Source of the DNA: Fervidobacterium sp. | GTDB taxonomy: Bacteria > Thermotogota > Thermotogae > Thermotogales > Fervidobacteriaceae | DNA: 64,000 nt | Direction: 5' to 3' | NCBI GenBank assembly: GCA_026419195.1 | Contig: JANZZV010000004.1 | Span: forward strand, 124,001-188,000 | Part shown: in pieces, positions 1 to 8,546 of the stretch | Numbering within the stretch: the stretch's first letter is position 1 | Layout of the letters: each line of letters starts with the position of its first letter | Notes under the pieces: model-generated | The model's input: the letters and a program-made list of their open reading frames with translations, nothing else | What the model was told of the DNA's origin: nothing | Database searches by the model: none | Translations under genes and position numbers: made by a program

Positions 1-753
1 TCGACACGACCTGATGCCGTTAATAAAGAAACACTAAGCTTTTTAAAAGCACATAATGTGAAAACTATTGAGATAGGTGTTGAAAGCCTTGATAACGAGG
101 TCCTCACAGCGTCCAACAGAGGATACAATGCAGAAACAGTTATTGAAACACTAAAGCTAATCGAATCAGATTTTCAAGTAATTGTACATCTAATGGTTGG
201 ACTGCCGAAAGACACTAAAGAAAAATCCATCGAAACAGTTAGAACTTTACTTAATCTAAACGTTAAACAGTACAGAATTCACCCTACTATTGTGTTTAAG
301 GATACAGAATTGGAGAAGATGTTACAAAGTAATCTATATTCACCTTTGAGTATGGAGCAGGCCCTTGACACAGTAAGTGATATGGTCATTCTCATCGAAA
401 GCAACGGTGGAAATGTTTTGAGAATAGGCTACCATATTCCCCAAAGTCAGTTGAGATTTGTCGTTGCTGGTCCGTATCATCCTGCATTTGGTGACATGCT
501 CAGGGCATATTTAGTAAGGAAAATAATAAAAGGACTTGGCATAAAGAAAATCATCTATCCGGAAAAATTCGAACCGTGGTTTAATGCTTATGGCAACAAC
601 AAGTTATTGATAGAAAGAGAGAAGGTAAATTTAAAAGAAGGTAAATTATTTTTAGATAATCTATCCTATGAAGAAGCACTGAAGATTTATGTGGTGAAAT
701 ACGTTGATACAAAGCAGATAACAGTTGAACATTTAGACGAGGTGATAAAGTGA
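1..753 (+). CDS. Elp3-like radical SAM protein, 3' part (5' end outside window)
   Basis: The frame is open from base 1, so the gene starts upstream and the radical-SAM CxxxCxxC loop is not visible. What remains (about 250 residues) contains the typical second half of an Elp3-like SAM barrel: a TRPDAVNKE segment, then IEIGVESLD and HLMVGLPKDT, followed by a C-terminal region with RIHPTIVFKDTELE that resembles the radical-SAM C-terminal extension of COG1243-type proteins. Bacterial members of this family are usually annotated as radical SAM proteins; tRNA wobble-uridine modification is known for true Elp3, but no acetyltransferase domain is present here, so the substrate is unknown. The last codon overlaps the next start by four bases (GTGA), which suggests translational coupling. 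Family call is good; function is open. Confidence 0.8.
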   Translation, partial: STRPDAVNKETLSFLKAHNVKTIEIGVESLDNEVLTASNRGYNAETVIETLKLIESDFQVIVHLMVGLPKDTKEKSIETVRTLLNLNVKQYRIHPTIVFKDTELEKMLQSNLYSPLSMEQALDTVSDMVILIESNGGNVLRIGYHIPQSQLRFVVAGPYHPAFGDMLRAYLVRKIIKGLGIKKIIYPEKFEPWFNAYGNNKLLIEREKVNLKEGKLFLDNLSYEEALKIYVVKYVDTKQITVEHLDEVIK

Positions 754-1403
754 ACATACAAGAATTTGTCTTCTGGGGTATCTTTTTACTTATTGCTTCC
801 GTTTTAATAATAGGTCAGCTTTTAACAACGAATACGCAAAAAATTACTCCTCTTCCACCCCAGGTTATGGAATATTTTCCAGATGTATCAAAAACAGACA
901 AAGAAGCCTTGTTAATATACGAAAACACTGTTTATACTGAAAAACTTAAAGAAATGACTGATAAAAGGCCTATTTACGGACTTGGTGAGTACACAGGTCC
1001 TTCGTTCAACGAAGTTACGATCAAGGATGGGGCTTTTCAAATTGCTTTTCAAGCCATTATTAAAGAATTAAACAAAAAAAAGGATGAAATTAAGAAATCA
1101 CTCCTAACAGATAGTGTAAGCTCATCACAAGATTATGATGACTATATAAATTACGTAGATAAAATATTTTTAGTAATATATCAAAACCTTTCGACAGACA
1201 ACTCCCTCACCATCACGTACCGGATCTGGAAAAAAGAAAAAGGTCCGATCGTAACTTATTACATATTGAGCGTATTTCAAGATGATTATGCTCTAGCGTT
1301 AGTAAAATCAACACTTCCGGAAATATTTGTCGAGTTTTCTAAAAAATCTGTAAACTTTGAACAAATATGGCAGAATGTTTTCAACAAATCGCAGAAAAAA
1401 TAA
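750..1403 (+). CDS. hypothetical membrane-anchored protein
   Basis: A 217-residue protein starting at a GTG that overlaps the stop of the radical SAM gene. Residues about 5-26 form one hydrophobic helix; the rest is polar and Lys/Glu-rich, so the likely topology is an N-terminal anchor with an extracytoplasmic or cytoplasmic globular tail. I recognise no family motif. It ends a few bases before the 3' end of a convergent tRNA gene. The coupling to the radical SAM gene suggests co-expression but does not give a function. Confidence 0.65.
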   Translation: MNIQEFVFWGIFLLIASVLIIGQLLTTNTQKITPLPPQVMEYFPDVSKTDKEALLIYENTVYTEKLKEMTDKRPIYGLGEYTGPSFNEVTIKDGAFQIAFQAIIKELNKKKDEIKKSLLTDSVSSSQDYDDYINYVDKIFLVIYQNLSTDNSLTITYRIWKKEKGPIVTYYILSVFQDDYALALVKSTLPEIFVEFSKKSVNFEQIWQNVFNKSQKK

Positions 1404-1407
1404 AAAA

Positions 1408-1496
1408 TGGCGGAGGCGGTGGGACTCGAACCCACAAGGACCGTAAGGTCCACCGATTTTCGAGACCGGCTCCTTAGCCAGTTCGGACACGCCTCC
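1408..1496 (-). tRNA. tRNA-Ser (anticodon CGA)
   Basis: On the minus strand the 7-bp acceptor GGAGGCG pairs with CGCCTCC, followed by discriminator G and an encoded CCA (1408-1410). The anticodon loop is CTCGAAA, giving anticodon CGA, which reads serine codon UCG. The long class II variable arm (GGACC-TTAC-GGTCC) and the GGTTCGAGTCC T arm are both clear. Length of 89 nt is normal for tRNA-Ser. It lies tail-to-tail with the upstream unknown gene. Confidence 0.97.
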
Positions 1497-1508
1497 GTCC
1501 GAGTTTAA

Positions 1509-1537
1509 ATTATAACATCACGCTCTTGCTTTTTCAA
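1509..1537 (-). promoter_or_regulatory. promoter of tRNA-Ser
   Basis: Minus-strand -35 TTGAAA (1532-1537) and -10 TATAAT (1509-1514) with an exact 17-bp spacer. The tRNA 5' end is 12 bases beyond the -10, so the start site would be close to the mature end. Confidence 0.8.
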
Positions 1538-1618
1538 TATGCAAATTGACATTACTTACTTATATTAACAATTGAATAACCAAGAATGTCAAATTAGCTG
1601 CCCGAGGTGCCAAGGTTT

Positions 1619-2314
1619 ATGGAAGAAAACAAGAGAATCAAATTAATGATTATAGAAGATGACAAAAAACTGAGAAGGTTACTTGAAATGGAACTGGAGC
1701 ATGCTGGCTATGAAGTTATATCCTTTGAAAGCGGACTCGATGCCTTAGAAGAATTCAAAAACGAAGATCCAGAACTTGTAATATTGGACATCATGTTGCC
1801 TGATATAGATGGCTACGAAATTGCGGATAAGATGAGAAAACTTAATCCTGATGTAATTATATTGATGCTAACAGCACTTGGTATGAAAAAAGACAAACTT
1901 GCAGGTTTCGAAGCTGGTGCAGATGACTACATCACAAAACCATTTGACAATGAGGAATTATTGGCACGAATAAAAGCTCTTCTGAGGAGAAAAAATATAT
2001 CGATCACAAAACCAATAAAAGTAGGAAATCTTGAAATATACGAAACTCAAAGAAAGGTTGTTTTTAACTCAAAAGTTGTGGAACTTAGTAAAACAGAATT
2101 TGAATTATTGCTATACTTGGTTAAGAACAAAGATAGAGTTGTGAGTAAAGAAGAGATACTTGATGCAATCTGGGGAATCGATTACTACGGCTCAGACAAT
2201 ACTGTAGAGGTCTATGTAAATTACATCAGAAAAAAACTATCACCGGAATTAATCAAAACCGTAAGAGGTGTGGGCTACAAACTGGTTGGTGAAGCGTTTG
2301 AAACTAACAACTAA
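1619..2314 (+). CDS. OmpR/PhoB-family response regulator
   Basis: A 231-residue two-component regulator. The receiver domain (about 1-120) has the acidic pocket D14/D15, phospho-acceptor D57 in VILDIMLPD, T85 and K107 in TKPF. Residues about 130-227 form a winged-helix DNA-binding domain of the Trans_reg_C type, with the ending RGVGYKL typical of the OmpR family. I prefer ATG 1619 over GTG 1607 because GAGGTG (1604-1609) then sits at ribosome-site distance. The partner histidine kinase overlaps its 3' end. The target genes are not evident from the sequence. Confidence 0.93.
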   Translation: MEENKRIKLMIIEDDKKLRRLLEMELEHAGYEVISFESGLDALEEFKNEDPELVILDIMLPDIDGYEIADKMRKLNPDVIILMLTALGMKKDKLAGFEAGADDYITKPFDNEELLARIKALLRRKNISITKPIKVGNLEIYETQRKVVFNSKVVELSKTEFELLLYLVKNKDRVVSKEEILDAIWGIDYYGSDNTVEVYVNYIRKKLSPELIKTVRGVGYKLVGEAFETNN

Positions 2315-3521
2315 ACTTTCGCTTTTCAATACAATAGCAACTATACTAATTGTTGGTACAGTGCTCTTAATAATATACAGATACTTTTCTCTGATTGCCC
2401 GCAGAAACATAGTAAGTGACATGGGAAATATTGAGAGATCGGTAATGATTCTCCAGACTCCATTTGGAGCACAATATATAGTGACACGATGGGATCTGTA
2501 CGTTGCAGAAAGAGAAAATAAAAGTATCATCAATGACCCTTATGGGATAGGATACGTTGAAACAGAAGGCTTTCAAAAAATATCTGACAGAAATTTTTAT
2601 TTTGTAAAGTTCAAAACACTGGTGTTGGGAAGAGATGTCACACCCACTATGAAGTTCTTAGCAACTATTAGAACACTTTTCATTTTTGCTGTAATCTTCA
2701 TAGCGACTGGTGTTTTTGCATCCACTTATATCCTCTCAAAAAAAAGTGTTAGCGATTTGAAAGAGTTTATAGCAAATATAGAATCGTTAGGTGGAAGTGA
2801 CTTATCGTATCGCGTAAAAGTCAAACCGAAAAGCTCAGAAGTCTCGGAACTGGTTTCAAAATTCAATGATTTGATGAATAGGATAGAACGTTCATACAAA
2901 GCGCAAGAATCGTTTGTATCAGCTGTATCGCATGAACTAAGAACCCCTGTTACCAACTTGACTGGATACGTAAATCTACTAAAAAGATGGGGACTTAAGG
3001 ACGAAAATGTATTAGTAGAGGCAATCAATGCAATAGAAGAAAGTAGTAAGGAAATCAAAGAAATAATAGAAAACATGTTGCTAATAGCAAAAGTAGAAAC
3101 TTTGACAGAAGAGAAAATACATCTAAAACATTTTGTTGAGGACCTGGTATACCATAAATTCAAAGACAAAAGTATATCAATCGAGGGCAGCGGATTAATA
3201 AGTTCAAATAAAGAGGGGCTTGGTATAATAATTACTATAATTTTAGACAACGCTCTTATTCATGGTGCACCACCTTTTATAGTAAGACTCTTTGATAATT
3301 TAATTGAAATAGAAAATCACGGAGAAAAAATACCAGATGAAGATTTGGAAAAGATATTTAACAGATTTTACAAAGGCAAAAAGTCAAATGGAACAGGTTT
3401 AGGTCTTTATATAGCAAAAGAAATTGCAAATAAGCTTGGATTAAAAATTGTTGTTGAAAGCACAGTAGAAAAAACAGTTTTCAGGATAGTCAAAGAAACA
3501 AGGGAAACGCACAGTTCTTAA
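2289..3521 (+). CDS. sensor histidine kinase
   Basis: About 410 residues: TM1 (11-31), an extracytoplasmic sensor of roughly 95 residues, TM2 (127-149), a HAMP linker, a HisKA dimerisation domain with H215 in SHELRTP, and a HATPase domain with an N box (LDNALIHGA) and G box (GTGLGLYIAKE). It is the cognate kinase of the regulator just upstream and overlaps it by about 26 bp. The exact start is uncertain: GTG 2268, GTG 2289 and TTG 2298 are all in frame and none has an ideal ribosome site. The sensor domain is small and unrecognised, so the stimulus is unknown. Confidence 0.92.
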   Translation: MKRLKLTTKLSLFNTIATILIVGTVLLIIYRYFSLIARRNIVSDMGNIERSVMILQTPFGAQYIVTRWDLYVAERENKSIINDPYGIGYVETEGFQKISDRNFYFVKFKTLVLGRDVTPTMKFLATIRTLFIFAVIFIATGVFASTYILSKKSVSDLKEFIANIESLGGSDLSYRVKVKPKSSEVSELVSKFNDLMNRIERSYKAQESFVSAVSHELRTPVTNLTGYVNLLKRWGLKDENVLVEAINAIEESSKEIKEIIENMLLIAKVETLTEEKIHLKHFVEDLVYHKFKDKSISIEGSGLISSNKEGLGIIITIILDNALIHGAPPFIVRLFDNLIEIENHGEKIPDEDLEKIFNRFYKGKKSNGTGLGLYIAKEIANKLGLKIVVESTVEKTVFRIVKETRETHSS

Positions 3522-3536
3522 GGTTAGGTGATTGGT

Positions 3537-3758
3537 ATGAGGATCGGAGCTGTTTTGTTAAACCCTTACACTTTCCAAAACATTGTTGCAAGGAAGGTTA
3601 CTGAAAGTTCAGAATCACAGCTGCAAGTCCAACAGGCTATGAATACGATGATGCAAATTCTGGAATTTGCATTTTACAAACAACAAGATATGAACTTAAA
3701 ACTTGTGCGTATAGTAGGTGAGTTGTATCAAGGAAAGAAACTCGATGTATTAGCCTGA
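3537..3758 (+). CDS. small conserved-looking protein of unknown function
   Basis: A 73-residue protein directly after the histidine kinase, with AGGTGA at 3526-3531 placing the start at ATG 3537 (GTG 3528 is also possible). It is helical and Gln/Met-rich, with a QLQVQQAMNTMMQ segment and no membrane helix. It vaguely recalls small motility-associated proteins of the YjfB type, but I cannot confirm that. Its position suggests it is the last gene of the two-component operon, ahead of a strong terminator. Confidence 0.6.
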   Translation: MRIGAVLLNPYTFQNIVARKVTESSESQLQVQQAMNTMMQILEFAFYKQQDMNLKLVRIVGELYQGKKLDVLA

Positions 3759-3775
3759 AGAATATACAGAAAAAC

Positions 3776-3806
3776 AAAGTGCGGATTAAAATCCGCACTT
3801 TGTTTT
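3776..3806. terminator. bidirectional rho-independent terminator
   Basis: A perfect 11-bp stem (AAAGTGCGGAT / ATCCGCACTTT) with a short loop, T-rich on the plus side (TTTGTTTTT) and with an A-rich left flank that gives U residues on the minus side. It separates the two-component operon from the convergent NTPase gene. Confidence 0.85.
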
Positions 3807-3815
3807 TAAGTCAAG

Positions 3816-5156
3816 TTATTTTAAAAGTCCTTTCTGTTTTAAAAATTCTGTAAGTACCTGTTCAAGCGTTGGTTCACCTATTTCTTGAAGTTCATATCTA
3901 ACTCTTACAGCAGGTTTGTTGATGTGCATAACCCTTCTCAAGTCAATAGGAGTGCCGATAATAACAACATCTGCATCTGATTTATTTATCGTTTCTTCTA
4001 ATTCCTTAATTTGTTTCTCACCATATCCCATTGCTGGAAGTATCACATCAAGATGGTTGTACTTATTGTAAGTATCAATAATTGAACCAACAGCATAAGG
4101 TCTTGGATCAATGATTTGTTTAGCACCGAATCTTTTTGCCGCAACGTAACCTGCACCGTACCTCATATCACCGTGCGTTAGGGTTGGACCATCTTCAACA
4201 ACGAGAACTTTCTTACCTCTAATTATCGCAGGATCGTCAACAAATATCGGAGATGCGGCATCAATAACAATAGCTTTTGGATTCCATCTTGCAATATTCT
4301 TTCTTACAGTTTCAATGTCTTCTCTATTTGCTGTCTCTTCTTTGTTAATAACAATCACATCGGCCATAAGTAAGTTTGCCATACCAGGGTAATATGTAAT
4401 TTCGTGACCTGGTCTATGTGGATCTACAACTACTATCTTAAGATCCGACTTGTAAAATGGAAAATCGTTATTTCCTCCATCCCACAAGATAACATCCGGA
4501 TTTTCAGCCTCAGCAGATCTTAAAATCGCTTCATAATCTACTCCAGCGTAAATCACACTTTTTCTATCGATGTGTGGTTCATATTCTTCACGTTCTTCGA
4601 TTGTGCAGTTATGCTTGTCAAGATCTGAGTAATCAGCAAATCTTTGAACTTTCTGTGCTACTAAATCACCATATGGCATTGGGTGTCTTACCGAAATTAC
4701 TTTCATCCCTTTACTTCTAAGGATGTCGAGAACTCTTCTGGTTGTTTGACTTTTTCCACAACCTGTCCTTACAGCGCAAACGGAAACAACTGGTTTTGTC
4801 GATTGAACAGTTGTGGCTTTCGGCCCCATAAGTTTGAAATCAGCCCCACATGCTAAAGCAATAGCGGCTCTTTCCATAACATACTGATGTGGCAAATCAC
4901 TGTAGGCAAGGATAACTTCATCAACATCGTACTTTTTAATAAGTTCTGGTAAGTTTGCTTCATCTTCTATAGGAATACCATTTGGATAGAGTGAACCAGC
5001 AAGTTCTGGAGGATAAACTCGTCCCGCTATATCCGGTATTTGCGTAGCTGTAAACGCTACAACTTCGTAATCTGGGTTGTTTCTGAAAAACGTGTTGAAA
5101 TTGTGAAAGTCTCTACCTGCAGCACCAAGAATGATAACTCTCCTTCTTTTCTCCAT
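3816..5156 (-). CDS. COG2403-type NTPase, cyclic 2,3-diphosphoglycerate synthetase-like
   Basis: A 446-residue cytoplasmic protein. Residues 1-120 form a Rossmann-like half starting RRRVIILGAAGRD. A P-loop (AVRTGCGKSQT, 128-138) opens the second half, which has DGGNND and VVVDPHRPGHE segments. This architecture fits COG2403, whose members are annotated as predicted GTPases or as cyclic 2,3-diphosphoglycerate synthetase, the enzyme that makes the methanogen thermoprotectant cDPG from 2,3-DPG. Whether this bacterial version makes cDPG is not known from sequence. ATG 5156 is chosen because GGAGGTGA precedes it by seven bases. It is a single-gene unit ending at the bidirectional terminator. Confidence 0.75.
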   Translation of the reverse strand: MEKRRRVIILGAAGRDFHNFNTFFRNNPDYEVVAFTATQIPDIAGRVYPPELAGSLYPNGIPIEDEANLPELIKKYDVDEVILAYSDLPHQYVMERAAIALACGADFKLMGPKATTVQSTKPVVSVCAVRTGCGKSQTTRRVLDILRSKGMKVISVRHPMPYGDLVAQKVQRFADYSDLDKHNCTIEEREEYEPHIDRKSVIYAGVDYEAILRSAEAENPDVILWDGGNNDFPFYKSDLKIVVVDPHRPGHEITYYPGMANLLMADVIVINKEETANREDIETVRKNIARWNPKAIVIDAASPIFVDDPAIIRGKKVLVVEDGPTLTHGDMRYGAGYVAAKRFGAKQIIDPRPYAVGSIIDTYNKYNHLDVILPAMGYGEKQIKELEETINKSDADVVIIGTPIDLRRVMHINKPAVRVRYELQEIGEPTLEQVLTEFLKQKGLLK

Positions 5157-5348
5157 TCTTTCACCTCCAAGTTCTTGTAATTTAAACTTCTTAATCTCAA
5201 ACAATAACACCTGAATTATACTTTTACTTTCAACTCTAAACTTTGACTTCTATTCCCGAAAAATTATATATTATGCCATTATTCATTTCAATATCAACAT
5301 CAACCTAAAATCAAAAACATAAACTACAACATTTCCAAATACCGCTCA

Positions 5349-5388
5349 TATGCTTAAGTATGCTCAAGTATGTTTAAGTATGTTTCTC
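5349..5388. repeat. 10-bp tandem repeats upstream of malE
   Basis: Three consecutive decamers TATGCTTAAG, TATGCTCAAG, TATGTTTAAG and a partial fourth (TATGTTTCTC), all in the 387-bp gap between the NTPase gene and malE. The 10-bp period places each copy on the same DNA face. Possible regulator-binding or bent-DNA element. Confidence 0.7.
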
Positions 5389-5396
5389 CTATCATT

Positions 5397-5436
5397 TTTC
5401 TTGGAAACTATTCCGGTTTCTTGGAAACTATTCCAA
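5397..5436. promoter_or_regulatory. paired operator-like elements upstream of malE promoter
   Basis: Two copies of an 18-bp sequence (TTTCTTGGAAACTATTCC at 5397 and 5417) exactly 20 bp apart. The second contains a perfect dyad TTGGAA-ACTA-TTCCAA; the first keeps GGAA-ACTA-TTCC. They lie just upstream of the -35 box, on the same helix face, as expected for a regulator of the maltose operon. Confidence 0.65.
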
Positions 5437-5442
5437 ATTTTA

Positions 5443-5471
5443 TTTACATTCGGAAAAATTTGTAGTATAAT
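5443..5471 (+). promoter_or_regulatory. malE promoter
   Basis: -35 TTTACA (5443-5448), 17-bp spacer, -10 TATAAT (5466-5471). This gives a leader of roughly 65 nt ahead of malE. The rest of the 5157-5396 gap holds AT-rich sequence and the decamer repeats, with no gene seen. Confidence 0.8.
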
Positions 5472-5543
5472 ATGGATGGATTATCGAAAAATTATGAATG
5501 AAAACGGCCTATTTCACACTTCTTAAAAGGGGAGGTAGAGTGT

Positions 5544-6731
5544 ATGAGAAAAGTTTTGACAGTAGTTCTTGCTGTATTGTTTGTCTTCTTGGCATTTGCA
5601 CAAGCTAAGAAGATTACTATTTGGACCTCTGAAGCACAAGTTCCTATCCTTAAGAAACTTGCAGATCAGTACAAAGCAAAGTATGGTGTTCAAGTTGATG
5701 TTGTTCAAGTAAATTTCGGAGACATCAAATCCAAGTTTTTGACGGCAGCTCCAGCAGGTGAAGGTCCAGATATAATCGTTGGTGCTCATGACTGGGTTGG
5801 AGAACTCGTAGTAAACGGATTACTTGAGCCAATTAACCTTCCAGAAAGAGAAAAATACTTCCCAACACCACTTCAAGGTTTCACATACGGTGGAAAACTC
5901 TACGGTGTTCCATACGCATTTGATGGTCCAGCTATAATTTACAACAAGGATTATGTAAAAACACCACCAAAAACTTGGGACGAACTCATTGCCATGGCAA
6001 AGAAAATTGAAAAAGACTATGGCGGAGAAGTAAGAGGCTTTATTTACGATTACAAGAATTTCTACTTTAGTTCATTTGCATTCTTTGGTATGGGTGGATA
6101 TGTTTTCGGAACAGACAAATCTGGAAAATTAAACGTCAAAGACGTCGGACTTGCAAACGCAGGTGCTATTGAAGGTTTGAAGCTTATAAAGAGACTTGTT
6201 GACGAAAAAGTACTTACATCTGGCGACAACTACAACACAATGGACGGACTTTTCAAAGACGGTCTTGCAGCTATGATTCTTAATGGTCCTTGGGCAGTAC
6301 CTGGCTACAAACAAGCTGGTATAAACTTTGATGTTGCTCCAATTCCAACGCTTCCTGGCGGAAAGAATCCAAAACCATTCTTTGGAGCACAAGGTTTTAT
6401 GGTTAATGCTAAGAGCAAAAATAAACTTTTTGCACTTGACTTCTTGACAAAATTCATCGCAACAAAAGACGTCATGTTCCAAATTTGGCAAGCGGACCCA
6501 AGATGTCCATCAAGATCTGACGTTAATGAACTTGTTATGCAAAAGGATCCATTGACAAAGAAATTTGCAGATTTTCTTGGTACATATGGTTTACCAATGC
6601 CAAACGTTCCAGAAATGGCAGCAGTTTGGGGAGCTATGGGAGACGCACTTGCAAAAGCACTTGACCAAGGTGTCCCAGCAGAAAAAGCTCTTTCTGATGC
6701 TGTTGCACAAATTAAGGCGCAAATCAAGTAA
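5544..6731 (+). CDS. malE: maltose/maltodextrin ABC transporter substrate-binding protein
   Basis: A 395-residue secreted solute-binding protein. Residues 1-20 are a signal peptide (MRKVLTVVLAVLFVFLAFAQ); there is no lipobox cysteine. The mature part starts KKITIWTSE, the usual beginning of cluster-1 sugar-binding proteins, and carries GPDIIVGAHDW and PYAFDGPAIIYNKD, which match MalE of Thermotogales. A GGGGAGG ribosome site precedes ATG 5544. It is the first gene of malEFG and is followed by a strong terminator that probably allows partial read-through, so that MalE is made in excess of the permeases. Substrate is inferred as maltose/maltodextrin from family and operon. Confidence 0.93.
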   Translation: MRKVLTVVLAVLFVFLAFAQAKKITIWTSEAQVPILKKLADQYKAKYGVQVDVVQVNFGDIKSKFLTAAPAGEGPDIIVGAHDWVGELVVNGLLEPINLPEREKYFPTPLQGFTYGGKLYGVPYAFDGPAIIYNKDYVKTPPKTWDELIAMAKKIEKDYGGEVRGFIYDYKNFYFSSFAFFGMGGYVFGTDKSGKLNVKDVGLANAGAIEGLKLIKRLVDEKVLTSGDNYNTMDGLFKDGLAAMILNGPWAVPGYKQAGINFDVAPIPTLPGGKNPKPFFGAQGFMVNAKSKNKLFALDFLTKFIATKDVMFQIWQADPRCPSRSDVNELVMQKDPLTKKFADFLGTYGLPMPNVPEMAAVWGAMGDALAKALDQGVPAEKALSDAVAQIKAQIK

Positions 6732-6748
6732 TTTAGAGATCAATTGGG

Positions 6749-6778
6749 GCACGGGGGAACGCCCCCGTGCTTTTTATT
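6749..6778 (+). terminator. intercistronic terminator/attenuator between malE and malF
   Basis: A 9-bp GC-rich stem GCACGGGGG / CCCCCGTGC with a 4-nt loop followed by TTTTTATT. It lies 18 bp after malE and about 60 bp before malF. No promoter was evident between it and malF, so partial read-through is the simplest reading. Confidence 0.88.
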
Positions 6779-6839
6779 AAGTGTACAATTATTATAAAAC
6801 CAATACTTGGGGTACAAGATTCATAAGGAGGAGGAATTG

Positions 6840-8546
6840 ATGAAATTTTTTAAAATAGTAGGTTGGATTACCTTAATTTTGTTTACAATTTTTGGAATAC
6901 TTGCTGGAATATTTTTATTCGGAAGAGGTTTTTATGAGTTATCAGTAACTCTTTTCGTATTAATATTCCTTATCGATTTTTTCATAATAAATCCAAATGG
7001 GTATCCTTATAGATACATGATACCTGCTCTCATATTGCTGTTCATACTTGTTCTTTATCCAATAACTTTTACAATAAGAACGGCATTTACGAATTACGGA
7101 ACCGGGCACATAATGACAAGACAAGAAGTTGTTGAGAAACTACTCGTTGACCCAATCTACACTTACACCGTTGATGATGGAACAAAGTTTAAATACAGTG
7201 TATACGTAAAATTTGAAGGCACGCAGCCAACAAAAGATTTCAAAATAATTGTTACAGACGGACAAAACATCTATGTTGCAAGAGATTATAAACCACTAAA
7301 AACAGAAGCAGGTGAATTGATACTTGGCGAGGCAGAGTTGGTTAAATTGACAGATAGTGGTCTAAAGTACGAAAGACAGCAAGGAAAGATAGAATTGATT
7401 AACGATAGCGGAAGAATATTTAAATACTTTTACTCTCCTGAAGACCCGACGACTTTTATAAATGAAGAATATTTTAAATATTCAATTTTATTTCCAATCT
7501 TAAGCAAAATTGAATTTGTTGACAATGCTGCGAATAGATATTCAATAAGACAAAACGAAATGGGAAAGCTCCTACTTTACGAAATAAAACACATGTATAA
7601 ACTTGGTTTGGCTGAAGTCATCGAGAAAGGTAAGAGTGTCGTTAAAACTGTGTTAATAAATACCTCTACAGGTAGACCTTTGATTGAGGAAAATGGTACT
7701 ATTTATGACATAAATGAAAAGGGTGAAAAAGTTGTAGTAGCTGGCTACATTTCAGGATACGGATTTAAGAACTTCACTCGTATCTTTACAGACCCAACAG
7801 TTTCTGGACCATTCGCAAGAATTTTTGTTTGGAATTTTACATGGGCAGCTCTCAGCGTTTTATTTACCTTTGTCATAGGGCTAATTTTGGCACTCGTTTT
7901 GAACAACCCAAACCTTAGAGGAAGAGCAATCTATCGCTCACTTTTGATCATTCCATGGGCAATACCTGCTTTCATTTCGGTGCTGGTGTGGAAAAATGGA
8001 TTCTTCAATGAAACATACGGAATCATAAACAAATTTATTGTCACGAAATTATTCAATGCTGAACCAATAAGATGGTTTAACGACCCGCTTTGGGCAAAAG
8101 TAGCAGTACTTACTGTAAACACTTGGCTTGGATTTCCATACATGATGGTTGTTACGCTTGGTGCGCTTCAAAGTATACCTGAAGATTACTACGAAGCGGC
8201 GGCGATAGATGGTGCTACCAAGTGGCAAAGATTCTGGAAAATCACATTTCCACTTTTAATGACGACAGTTGCCCCACTGCTTGTAGGAAGTTTTGCGTTT
8301 AATTTCAACAATTTTGTTAACATATATCTTCTTACCGGTGGTGGACCTGCAATGCCCAACACTACAACACCAGCTGGTTCTACCGACATACTCATCTCTT
8401 ACACATACAAGCTTGCATTTGAAGGTGGTCGAGGACAAGACTTTGGATTTGCTTCTGCAATTTCCATTCTTATATTCCTTATTGTCGGAAGCTTGAGTTT
8501 CATAAACTTCAAACTATCTGGTTCGTTTGAAGAGGTGAATAGATAA
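6840..8546 (+). CDS. malF: maltose ABC transporter permease MalF
   Basis: A 568-residue inner-membrane permease. Three hydrophobic segments in residues 1-80 precede a large extracytoplasmic domain (about 85-320, equivalent to the MalF P2 domain), then the permease core from about 325 onward. The cytoplasmic EAA loop is visible as EAAAIDGATKWQRFWK near 451. An AAGGAGGAGG ribosome site fixes ATG 6840 rather than the upstream in-frame ATG at 6807. The stop overlaps the malG start by one base. It pairs with MalG in the transporter; no ATPase gene is present in the window, so a shared MsmX-type ATPase elsewhere is likely. Confidence 0.93.
   Translation: MKFFKIVGWITLILFTIFGILAGIFLFGRGFYELSVTLFVLIFLIDFFIINPNGYPYRYMIPALILLFILVLYPITFTIRTAFTNYGTGHIMTRQEVVEKLLVDPIYTYTVDDGTKFKYSVYVKFEGTQPTKDFKIIVTDGQNIYVARDYKPLKTEAGELILGEAELVKLTDSGLKYERQQGKIELINDSGRIFKYFYSPEDPTTFINEEYFKYSILFPILSKIEFVDNAANRYSIRQNEMGKLLLYEIKHMYKLGLAEVIEKGKSVVKTVLINTSTGRPLIEENGTIYDINEKGEKVVVAGYISGYGFKNFTRIFTDPTVSGPFARIFVWNFTWAALSVLFTFVIGLILALVLNNPNLRGRAIYRSLLIIPWAIPAFISVLVWKNGFFNETYGIINKFIVTKLFNAEPIRWFNDPLWAKVAVLTVNTWLGFPYMMVVTLGALQSIPEDYYEAAAIDGATKWQRFWKITFPLLMTTVAPLLVGSFAFNFNNFVNIYLLTGGGPAMPNTTTPAGSTDILISYTYKLAFEGGRGQDFGFASAISILIFLIVGSLSFINFKLSGSFEEVNR

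Noticed and set aside
2726-3250. Antisense 174-codon frame in the histidine kinase gene
   Set aside because: No ribosome site or domain; it mirrors the kinase codons.
3816-5210. Longer N-terminus of the COG2403-like protein from 5210
   Set aside because: The extra 18 residues would include the ribosome site GGAGGTGA in the coding region; ATG 5156 is correctly spaced from it.
5349-5388. CRISPR array
   Set aside because: The units are 10 bp with no spacers and there are no cas genes.
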